Source of the DNA: Cocos nucifera
Taxonomy: Eukaryota > Streptophyta > Magnoliopsida > Arecales > Arecaceae
Length of the DNA stretch: 64,000 nt
Direction: 5' to 3'
NCBI GenBank assembly: GCA_006176705.1
Contig: QRFJ01000492.1
Coordinates: forward strand, 567,001-631,000
Shown: piece after piece, positions 1-7,935 of the stretch
Numbering within the stretch: position 1 is the stretch's first letter
How the letters are laid out: each line of letters starts with the position of its first letter
Translations under genes and position numbers: made by a program
The notes under the pieces: generated by a model
Databases searched by the model: none
Told to the model about the DNA's origin: nothing
Seen by the model: the letters and a program-made list of their open reading frames with translations, nothing else

Positions 1-755
1 TATAGATTCTGTTGCGCCATGTAGTGCCACATCATCCCGACCAATCATGTTGCTTCATGCAATCAGATCTAAATCTGATTGATGGAATGACATCACCTAA
101 TCCAATCAGATGAGAGCTTCCTTAATTTATTCTTAGATGGCACCTAAGACTGATCAAAGTCTATAGGTTGGCGTCACCTAAGTAGAATCCTGAAGCAACC
201 TGGAGTCCCATCTGTATGAGACTCTAGGCATCCATATCCATGGGCGCACACCTCCCTAGGCGTGCACCCCCTCCTTTCTAATTTTTAGCAAGGGGACAAG
301 CCTCTATCTGCTCTACTATAAGTGCATGACACATAGGTAGATGTCTAAGTGTCGAAGGTCAATGTTTGACCAAAGTCAAAGATAAGAATTAGTAGGTGAC
401 GGAAAATGATAGGTGTTGTCTCAAATTTATCTCATAAATTAAGATAATCCCTTTCTGATCTAGACAAGCTCCAGTCAGATCAAGTAAAGGTACCTATGTG
501 AGCACAAACACATTTGGCTCAGTCAAGATAACTTTTAATTATAGTAGAAGGAGAATGTTAGGCTCAATCGTGTGCTAGCACGATTTTGTTGAACCTAATT
601 GAATCTTATTCAAATCAATTGAACTGGGTTAGTTCAATTGATGATATGAAACCCTAGATCCAGTTAACCCTTATGGTAATGATATTCATGATCTCTATCA
701 TCGACATCATCGAAACTCCTTTTGATGGATCAGAACTCTTCTGATTTAGATAACT
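1..755 (-). mobile_element. Copia1 3' LTR, left arm (partial, runs off window)
   Basis: This stretch matches the LTR copies at 53841-56159 and 28136-30410 in the same minus-strand orientation. A shared landmark is the CGTGCTAGCACGATT palindrome region near 569-584. It begins inside the LTR, so the element's left end is outside the window. The match ends near 755, after GATTTAGATAAC. The next 26 bases (756-781) match no other copy, and gypsy-G element 1 follows. It carries no gene. Confidence 0.8.
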
Positions 756-781
756 TGGGACACCAGTACCAAACATCTAAG

Positions 782-1670
782 TGATGCGGGAGCATCCGAG
801 ACTACTGATCAATCCTTAAGTCCTGAGCAGATTCCTTCGGCAAAACAAACACTATCGGTACTTATTCATGCCAAGACTAACTTCGGTTACAACTTGCTTC
901 GATGGGTTAAGGAATGATGATACCAATATCAAAATTCGTTGCTGATCGATGATATATCAAAGGGGAGTTATTCAGGATAAGTTCCATAGTGATTTAATGC
1001 TCTTTGGAAGTAGATATTTGCTAGTTATTGTTGGTGGACGAATTTTGAAGGCTGAAGAGATAAGACTCCTAGTCCCCATGTCATTTATTGCATTCCCTAG
1101 TTCCTAGACCTTTAATGCTATTTCAGTTTTGTTTAGTCTTTAATGTTTGGGTAGTTCCCATGTTGTTTTCAATTCTGAGTCTAATATCTATATAATGAGA
1201 CATATTCTCATTTTGTAATCAGACTGGTTGAATGAATGAAAATTCCTCTTTGTGAGTTGAATTATTATCTCGATTCTTTATCCAACGTCGTTGGTGGTGA
1301 ATCAAACAGTTCTTTATCCTTGGCCGGTGGAATTTCCTTTAAGCCTTGGTGGTGAACTGCAACTATCTCGGTCCTTTATCCTTGGCTGGTGGCTTGTGCC
1401 TTTAGGCTTAGGTGATAAACCTTCCATATCCTCGAGTTACACACATCCCCACAAACACAGTGCCTCGTCCACTTCCTCCCAGAATCGCTCACTCCACAGA
1501 GCTTATTTGTGGAAACTCAAAACACGAAAGTTGTAGATCTACGAGTCCTTGATCTGTGACTTTTGGAATCGGGTCAATCCGACCTGTATTGAGGAAGTTA
1601 CGCCCATTTTTCCCAAAATCGCGCAATCCTGAAATTTTCTGTTCGGAGTCACTCGCCCACGCACGCATCA
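782..1670 (+). repeat. Gypsy-G 5' LTR (LTR A)
   Basis: This 889-bp LTR starts TGATGCGGGAG and ends CGCACGCATCA, so it has TG...CA ends. It is read as identical to 6114-7002 and nearly identical to 10727-11614. The short ORF at 1291-1536 lies inside it and is repeated in every LTR copy, so it is not a gene. Confidence 0.95.
1188..1197 (+). promoter_or_regulatory. Probable TATA box of gypsy-G LTR A
   Basis: CTATATAATG lies about 410 bp into the LTR, in the only clearly TATA-like context there. The same motif recurs in LTRs B, C, D and E. It is the likely U3/R promoter; the start site is not known from sequence. Confidence 0.5.
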
Positions 1671-1673
1671 AGT

Positions 1674-1685
1674 TGGTATCAGAGC
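1674..1685 (+). other. Gypsy-G primer binding site (initiator tRNA-Met type)
   Basis: TGGTATCAGAGC begins 3 bases after the LTR end. It has the form complementary to the 3' end of plant initiator tRNA-Met, the common primer for plant gypsy and copia elements. Confidence 0.9.
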
Positions 1686-1739
1686 TCAAGGTTGAACTTA
1701 TCTTGAGTGATTCCTTTGTAATGTTATCTTCTACTTATC

Positions 1740-2933
1740 ATGGGTGACGAACAAGTTCCACGAGGCTTGACTTTGGAGCAAGCGCACGACCTAAGGCGAG
1801 ATCGTGCTATAGAGAATCTCCAAAGGCAAATGGAGCGAGTTCTCAATCTCCTAGAGAACCCGGCAAGACAAGAGCAACCAGCAAGGCGTCCCGATGTTCA
1901 GCGACACCATGACAATTCAGATTCGCATCACAATTCTAATGATGATTCTAATTCCACTGGAGGCAACTCTAGTGCTTCTGAGCACCGAGTTCGGAGAAGA
2001 AGAAGAAGACACCATGAGAATGACCGTGAGATTAAAGCAGATGCACCTGAGTTCGAAGGTAGTCTCAATCCTGACAACTTTGTTGATTGGCTCCATGCCA
2101 TTGAACGAGTTTTTGACTTCAAGTCCTACTCGGATGAGAAGAGGTGCAAGGTCGCTGTTCTGAAACTTACTAAATATGCTTCTCTATGGTGGGAGAATTT
2201 AAAGCATCAGCGAGCTAGAGAAGGGAAAAGCCGAATCAAGTCTTGGGATAAACTCAAGAAACTTATGAAGAAGAGGTTCTTGCCCGATACCTATAAGCAA
2301 GATCTGTTTCTCAAGTTGAATTCCCTAAGACAACAAGGGATGAGTATTGAAGAATATATTCGTGAGTTCGAACAACTCATGATGAGGTGTGAAGTTCCAG
2401 AAGTTCCCGAGCAAACCATCGCTCGATTCCTTGGTGGCATGAATCAGGAAATTGCTGATTTGGTTGAACTTCAGCCTTATTGGTCCTTCGAAGATGTTTG
2501 CAAGCTAGCAATGAAGGTTGAGAAACAACTAAAGAGTAGCAAGAGGTTTTCTTCCAGAACCTCCTCGAAGGGGACATCCTACTTTAGGGGTGCTTCCTCA
2601 AGCAAATATGAAGGTGTTTCGTCGAAAGCTAAGGGTAAAGAGAAGTTGGTGGAACCCGTCAAAGAAACCAGCAAGAAAGTTGATGGTGACACAAGGAAGT
2701 GTTTTAAGTGCCATGGCTATGGGCATTTGCAAGCTAATTGTCCAAATCGGAGAGTTATGACTCTTCAAGAAATTGAGAAGATCGATTTGGAACTTCAAGA
2801 GGCCAGCGATGAACATGACCAGAATGATTCTGAAGCTAAAGAATCCGAGAATATCGTTGAAAAAGCTGATGATGGCGAGTTGTTGGTGATACGGAGAGCA
2901 TTACATGCTGAGATATCTCCCGAAGAAGAATGA
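1740..2933 (+). CDS. gag: Gypsy-G gag (capsid/nucleocapsid), element 1
   Basis: The 397-residue ORF starts at the first ATG after the primer site. A low-complexity charged N-terminal region (Arg/His/Asp/Ser, about residues 40-95) is followed by a retrotransposon gag domain (about 100-260) and a lysine- and serine-rich linker. A CCHC zinc knuckle, CFKCHGYGHLQANC, begins near residue 321 (C-x2-C-x4-H-x4-C). The product would package element RNA into cytoplasmic particles. The ORF ends in an acidic run and a TGA at 2931-2933, overlapping pol by 29 bases in a different frame. Related plant elements are commonly one gag-pol ORF, so this stop is unusual. The antisense ORFs here are shadows. Confidence 0.93.
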   Translation: MGDEQVPRGLTLEQAHDLRRDRAIENLQRQMERVLNLLENPARQEQPARRPDVQRHHDNSDSHHNSNDDSNSTGGNSSASEHRVRRRRRRHHENDREIKADAPEFEGSLNPDNFVDWLHAIERVFDFKSYSDEKRCKVAVLKLTKYASLWWENLKHQRAREGKSRIKSWDKLKKLMKKRFLPDTYKQDLFLKLNSLRQQGMSIEEYIREFEQLMMRCEVPEVPEQTIARFLGGMNQEIADLVELQPYWSFEDVCKLAMKVEKQLKSSKRFSSRTSSKGTSYFRGASSSKYEGVSSKAKGKEKLVEPVKETSKKVDGDTRKCFKCHGYGHLQANCPNRRVMTLQEIEKIDLELQEASDEHDQNDSEAKESENIVEKADDGELLVIRRALHAEISPEEE

Positions 2934-5900
2934 GCAAAGGGAGAACATCTTCCACACCCGTTGCACTATTAACGGGAAGGTGTGTACGATGATTATCGAT
3001 GGAGGAAGCTGCACCAATGTCGCCTCGACAACCATGATTGAAAAACTGAAGCTACCAACATCGAAACATCCTCAACCTTACAAGCTTCAGTGGCTTAGCA
3101 AAGGAAGTGATGTGAAGGTAACCAAACGAGCCCTTATATCATTTTCCATTGGGAAGAATTATCGAGATGAAGTTCTGTGCGATGTTATTCCCATGGATGC
3201 TTGTCACTTGTTGTTAGGTAGACCTTGGCAATATGATAGAAAGGCTGTACATGATGGGCATAAAAACACATACTCTTTTCACAAGGAACGAAAATGCATT
3301 ACTCTTGAATCTTTGAAACCGAGCATGCTACATCGAAATCAACCTGGGGAGGGAAACACTAGTAAGGAAAATCTTTTCTTGAGTAAAACACAGGTTGAGA
3401 GAGCCATTACCAAACAGAAAAATGTATTTGCTTTGCTTATGGTTGAGAAAAAGAGTGAGAAAGAGAGACCTATACATCCGAAAATGCATTCCTTGTTAAG
3501 AGACTTTGCAGATGTGTTCCCCGAAGAATTGCCATCTGGATTACCTCCAATAAGAGGTATTGAGCACCAAATTGACTTGCTGCCCGGTGCCCCTCTACCG
3601 AACAAAGCAGCATATAGATGCAACCCGGAGGAAACAAAGGAGTTGCAAAGACAAGTCAATGAACTTATCGACAAGGGATATGTTCGAGAAAGTATGAGCC
3701 CATGTTCTGTTCCGGCTCTACTCGTACCAAAGAAGGATGGAACATTCAGAATGTGTGTCGATAGCCGAGCCATCAACAACATCACTATTAAGTATAGGTA
3801 TCCTATACCTAGACTTGATGATATGCTTGATGAATTATATGGTTCTACTGTGTTTTCGAAGATAGATTTGCGAAGTGGCTATCACCAGATCCGAATGCGG
3901 GAAGGAGATGAGTGGAAAACAGCTTTCAAGACTAAGGGAGGTTTATATGAATGGTTGGTTATGCCATTCGGACTTTCTAATGCTCCAAGTACTTTCATGA
4001 GGCTTATGAACGAGGTTCTTCGTTCCTTTATTGGTCGATTTGTTGTTGTATACTTTGACGATATCCTTGTTTATAGTCGAAGCGAAGAGGAGCATATTTC
4101 TCATCTGAAACAGGTCTTTAAAGCCTTGAGAGAACAGAAGCTTTATGCCAAAATGGAGAAGTGTGAGTTCTTCTCTTCCAGCATTATATTCCTTGGATAT
4201 GTGGTTTCGAAAGATGGAATTTCCGTTGATCAATTGAAGGTGGATGCAATGAAAACCTGGCCGGTTCCGAAATCCATTACCGATGTAAGGAGTTTTCATG
4301 GCCTTGCTTCTTTCTATCATCGTTTTGTGAAGAACTTCAGTACAATCATGGCCCCTATCACTGAATGCATGAAGAAGGGTTCTTTTGAATGGACAGGAGC
4401 TGCTCATGACGCTTTTGAACTCATCAAACAGAAGCTATGTGAGTCCCCCGTTCTTGCCCTTCCTAATTTTGATAAAGTATTTGAAGTTGAATGTGATGCA
4501 AGTGGAGTTGGCATTGGAGCTGTTCTTGTTCAAGAACAAAGACCATTGGCATATTTCAGTGAAAAGTTAACTGATTCGAAGAAGAACTACTCAACTTATG
4601 ATAAGGAGTTCTACGCCATTGTGAGAGCTCTTGATCATTGGAGTCATTATTTGAGGCCTAAACAGTTTGTACTTCATTCTGATCATGAGGCTTTGAAGTT
4701 TATTAGTGGCCAACGCAAGCTCAACTCAAGGCATGCCAAATGGGTAGAATTTCTTCAATCCTTTTCTTTCGTTTCGAAGTATAAACCTGGCCATACTAAT
4801 GTTGTTGCGGATGCTTTATCAAGAAGATACTGTATGCTTGCTGTTCTTGATTCTAGAATTCTTGGTTTTCAATCCATGAAAGAACTATATTCTGAAGACC
4901 CGGAGTTCTCTACTATTATCGATAGTTGCAAACATGGAATTCAAGGTACATATTCTCTCCAAAATGGCTTCCTTTTCAAGGGAAATCGATTATGTGTGCC
5001 GAAGAGTTCATTTAGAGAATTGTTGATCCGAGAAGCACATGGTGGAGGTTTGGCTGGTCACTTCGGCGTGAACAAAACTCTTGAAATCCTTCAAGAGCAC
5101 TTTTATTGGCCAAAGATGAGTGGAGAGGTACATGCTATCATCTTGAGGTGTGCAACTTGTCAAAGAGCAAAGAGTCATTTCCATCAAGGGCTGTATACTC
5201 CCCTCCCAGTACCATTACAGCCTTGGGAAGATGTGAGCATAGATTTTATTGTGGCTCTTCCAAGAACTCAGAGGGGAAAAGATGCCATTATGGTGGTCGT
5301 TGATCGGTTTTCTAAAATGGCTCATTTTATTCCATGTCACAAGACGGATGATGCATCTCATGTGGCTGATCTTTATTTCAAGGAGATCATTCGCCTTCAT
5401 GGAGTACCAAAGACCATTGTATCTGATCGTGATTCTAAGTTTTTAAGTTATTTCTGGAAGACCTTATGGAGAATGCTTGGAACCAGACTTCTATTCAGCA
5501 CCACTTGTCATCCTCAAACCGATGGCCAAACGGAAGTAACCAATCGCACTCTCACTACGTTACTTCGAGGAATGGTTAGTAAATCTCTAAAAGATTGGGA
5601 TTTGAAGCTTGCACATGCTGAGTTCGCTTATAATCGATCACCGAGTTATACTACTGGTCGATCACCCTTCGAAGTTGTGTATGGAATCAATCCGCTCACA
5701 CCGATTGATTTAATTCCTATTCCATCCAATTCACAAGTGAACTTTGATGGCAAAGAGAGAGCTGAATCAATGAAAAAACTCCATGAGCAGATTCGAAGCA
5801 AGATCGAGAAGGCTAACGAGTCTTATAGGAAGAAAGCTAATAAACATCGGAGGAAGGCTCATTTCCAACCAGGTGATCTTGTGTGGTTACACTTAAGGAA

Positions 5901-6249
5901 GGAAAGATTTCCTTCTCAGCGGAAGAATAAGCTTATGCCTAGAGCTGACGGTCCATTTGAAGTTCTCGAGAGAATTGGCGAAAATGCTTACAAGATTGAT
6001 CTTCCTGGAGAATATGGAGTTTCGGCAACTTTTAATGTAGGTGATCTTTCTCCTTACTTGGAGGATGATGACTTGTCAGATTTGAGGACAAATCTCAAAC
6101 AACCCGGGGGGAATGATGCGGGAGCATCCGAGACTACTGATCAATCCTTAAGTCCTGAGCAGATTCCTTCGGCAAAACAAACACTATCGGTACTTATTCA
6201 TGCCAAGACTAACTTCGGTTACAACTTGCTTCGATGGGTTAAGGAATGA
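2905..6249 (+). CDS. pol: Gypsy-G pol polyprotein (PR-RT-RNase H-IN), element 1
   Basis: This 1114-residue ORF is uninterrupted. In order: aspartic protease with IIDGGSCTN (Asp near residue 32; DGG rather than the common DSG/DTG); reverse transcriptase with YFDD at about 383-386; RNase H with a first catalytic Asp near 531; integrase with an HHCC zinc domain (about 710-760) and DDE residues near Asp779, Asp841 and Glu877 (35 residues between the last two); then a GPFEVLERIGENAYKIDLP motif. The final 44 codons are encoded by the 3' LTR. The frame is +1 relative to gag. The annotated ATG at 2905 is simply the first in frame; translation may instead enter from gag by frameshift. All the catalytic residues I looked for are present, so the protein could be functional. 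Confidence 0.93.
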   Translation: MLRYLPKKNEQRENIFHTRCTINGKVCTMIIDGGSCTNVASTTMIEKLKLPTSKHPQPYKLQWLSKGSDVKVTKRALISFSIGKNYRDEVLCDVIPMDACHLLLGRPWQYDRKAVHDGHKNTYSFHKERKCITLESLKPSMLHRNQPGEGNTSKENLFLSKTQVERAITKQKNVFALLMVEKKSEKERPIHPKMHSLLRDFADVFPEELPSGLPPIRGIEHQIDLLPGAPLPNKAAYRCNPEETKELQRQVNELIDKGYVRESMSPCSVPALLVPKKDGTFRMCVDSRAINNITIKYRYPIPRLDDMLDELYGSTVFSKIDLRSGYHQIRMREGDEWKTAFKTKGGLYEWLVMPFGLSNAPSTFMRLMNEVLRSFIGRFVVVYFDDILVYSRSEEEHISHLKQVFKALREQKLYAKMEKCEFFSSSIIFLGYVVSKDGISVDQLKVDAMKTWPVPKSITDVRSFHGLASFYHRFVKNFSTIMAPITECMKKGSFEWTGAAHDAFELIKQKLCESPVLALPNFDKVFEVECDASGVGIGAVLVQEQRPLAYFSEKLTDSKKNYSTYDKEFYAIVRALDHWSHYLRPKQFVLHSDHEALKFISGQRKLNSRHAKWVEFLQSFSFVSKYKPGHTNVVADALSRRYCMLAVLDSRILGFQSMKELYSEDPEFSTIIDSCKHGIQGTYSLQNGFLFKGNRLCVPKSSFRELLIREAHGGGLAGHFGVNKTLEILQEHFYWPKMSGEVHAIILRCATCQRAKSHFHQGLYTPLPVPLQPWEDVSIDFIVALPRTQRGKDAIMVVVDRFSKMAHFIPCHKTDDASHVADLYFKEIIRLHGVPKTIVSDRDSKFLSYFWKTLWRMLGTRLLFSTTCHPQTDGQTEVTNRTLTTLLRGMVSKSLKDWDLKLAHAEFAYNRSPSYTTGRSPFEVVYGINPLTPIDLIPIPSNSQVNFDGKERAESMKKLHEQIRSKIEKANESYRKKANKHRRKAHFQPGDLVWLHLRKERFPSQRKNKLMPRADGPFEVLERIGENAYKIDLPGEYGVSATFNVGDLSPYLEDDDLSDLRTNLKQPGGNDAGASETTDQSLSPEQIPSAKQTLSVLIHAKTNFGYNLLRWVKE
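6105..6113 (+). other. Polypurine tract of gypsy-G element 1
   Basis: CGGGGGGAA directly precedes the 3' LTR, where the plus-strand primer of reverse transcription is expected. It lies inside the pol coding frame. Confidence 0.85.
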
Positions 6250-7002
6250 TGATACCAATATCAAAATTCGTTGCTGATCGATGATATATCAAAGGGGAGT
6301 TATTCAGGATAAGTTCCATAGTGATTTAATGCTCTTTGGAAGTAGATATTTGCTAGTTATTGTTGGTGGACGAATTTTGAAGGCTGAAGAGATAAGACTC
6401 CTAGTCCCCATGTCATTTATTGCATTCCCTAGTTCCTAGACCTTTAATGCTATTTCAGTTTTGTTTAGTCTTTAATGTTTGGGTAGTTCCCATGTTGTTT
6501 TCAATTCTGAGTCTAATATCTATATAATGAGACATATTCTCATTTTGTAATCAGACTGGTTGAATGAATGAAAATTCCTCTTTGTGAGTTGAATTATTAT
6601 CTCGATTCTTTATCCAACGTCGTTGGTGGTGAATCAAACAGTTCTTTATCCTTGGCCGGTGGAATTTCCTTTAAGCCTTGGTGGTGAACTGCAACTATCT
6701 CGGTCCTTTATCCTTGGCTGGTGGCTTGTGCCTTTAGGCTTAGGTGATAAACCTTCCATATCCTCGAGTTACACACATCCCCACAAACACAGTGCCTCGT
6801 CCACTTCCTCCCAGAATCGCTCACTCCACAGAGCTTATTTGTGGAAACTCAAAACACGAAAGTTGTAGATCTACGAGTCCTTGATCTGTGACTTTTGGAA
6901 TCGGGTCAATCCGACCTGTATTGAGGAAGTTACGCCCATTTTTCCCAAAATCGCGCAATCCTGAAATTTTCTGTTCGGAGTCACTCGCCCACGCACGCAT
7001 CA
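6114..7002 (+). repeat. Gypsy-G 3' LTR (LTR B)
   Basis: This 889-bp LTR is the same length as LTR A and reads as identical to it. Its first 136 bases encode the end of pol, including its stop at 6247-6249. It ends in CACGCATCA. The next 44 bases (7003-7046) match nothing else in the window. Confidence 0.95.
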
Positions 7003-7046
7003 CGAAAGCATAAACAATAGACCACACTAACAAAGAGAAATCTTAA

Positions 7047-7301
7047 CCAACTTTTCCACTAGAATTGGTCGGAAGCATTTTATGAGTTAATAATGAAAAA
7101 TTCATGTCTTAAATTTTCAACTCTTGAAAATATGAATTATCATTATCATTAACTCAAGGGATGTATCACAGACACTAAATATACATTTATGATTAGAAAA
7201 TAACCCATTTTATTATTTATTAGTCAAAATTATAATTTTGCCCCTAGAAGTATATTATAAGTGTCAGCTAATTCTGGCTTCTAGGGCACACATATCTAAC
7301 A
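7047..7301 (-). repeat. Copia1 LTR fragment
   Basis: This matches the end of the copia1 LTR adjoining the pol gene, with the LTR terminus at CTAACA (7296-7301). It is almost the same as 17282-17517 and differs mainly by small indels. The 44 bases before it are unexplained filler. Confidence 0.8.
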
Positions 7302-7935
7302 AACTCCCACTTGACCTAAAGCCAATTAGCTACAAATCTAAGTTTCATCTTCTCAAGGTGGGCTTCGATCTTCTACTGGCCCAACGATTTTTTAAGCGGA
7401 TCCACCGCATTGTCTGCGGAGTTGACTTTCTTGACCTCGATGTAATTCTTTTCGAGATAATCACGGATGAGGTGGTATCACTACTCGATGTACTTAGATT
7501 TTTGATGAGACCTTGGCTCTTTAGCTAAAGCTATGGTGCCATTGTTGTCGCAGTATAGAAGAATGGTATCTGATGGCATCACTATGATTTCTATGGCAAA
7601 CTTCTTGTACTAAAATGCCTCCTTCGCAGCTTCTGATGCAGCAATGTATTCTGCTTCCATGGTGGAATCCACTATCATAATTTGCTTGGAACTCTTCCAA
7701 CTGACAGCACCATCATTACACACAAACAGACTCCCAGATGTCGACTTTCGATCATCTACATTGAACATAAAATCCGAGTCTGTATATCCTTGGACTTGGA
7801 GTTCTCCATTACCAAAGACCAACAACATATCCTTAGTTCTTCTTAAGTACTTAAGGATACATTTCATAGAAGTCCAGTGTTCTTCATCTGGATTTGACTG
7901 ATATTTGCTCGTGACACTCACAGCATGGGCTATAT
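7302..7935 (-). pseudogene. Copia1 pol fragment (RNase H end), duplicate of 17518-18150
   Basis: Read on the minus strand, this is the C-terminal RNase H part of a copia pol. A 103-residue ORF at 7610-7921 contains TDSDF and DRKSTSGSLFVC, the usual plant copia RNase H motifs. It begins right after the LTR end, as expected for the 3' end of pol. It stops abruptly near 7935, where sequence switches in mid-domain to plus-strand gypsy-G pol. The copy at 17518 is virtually the same, which suggests a duplicated or misassembled segment. Confidence 0.85.

Larger units (their letters stand above)
782..7002 (+). mobile_element. Ty3/gypsy LTR retrotransposon, gypsy-G element 1 (apparently complete)
   Basis: The element has two 889-bp LTRs that I read as identical, a tRNA-Met-type primer binding site, gag, a long pol, and a polypurine tract directly before the 3' LTR. 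The domain order protease-RT-RNase H-integrase places it in Ty3/gypsy (Metaviridae-type). The GPF-type integrase tail and a pol ORF running into the 3' LTR resemble the chromovirus/CRM group, but no canonical chromodomain is visible and I have not compared it with references. The flanking bases (CTAAG left, CGAAA right) are not a target duplication, which is odd for an element with identical LTRs. It lies in copia1 LTR-derived sequence. Confidence 0.9.

Noticed and set aside
1291..1536. 81-residue ORF, repeated at 6623-6868, 11234-11503 and 16560-16805
   Set aside because: It lies wholly inside each gypsy-G LTR, differs in length between copies, has no family motif, and overlaps the region downstream of the TATA box. 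Identity between copies is explained by LTR identity.
3339..4407. Long minus-strand ORFs (148 and 154 residues) and their copies at 13285-14353 and 8548-9063
   Set aside because: They are exact antisense shadows of the RT coding sequence and have no motif of their own.
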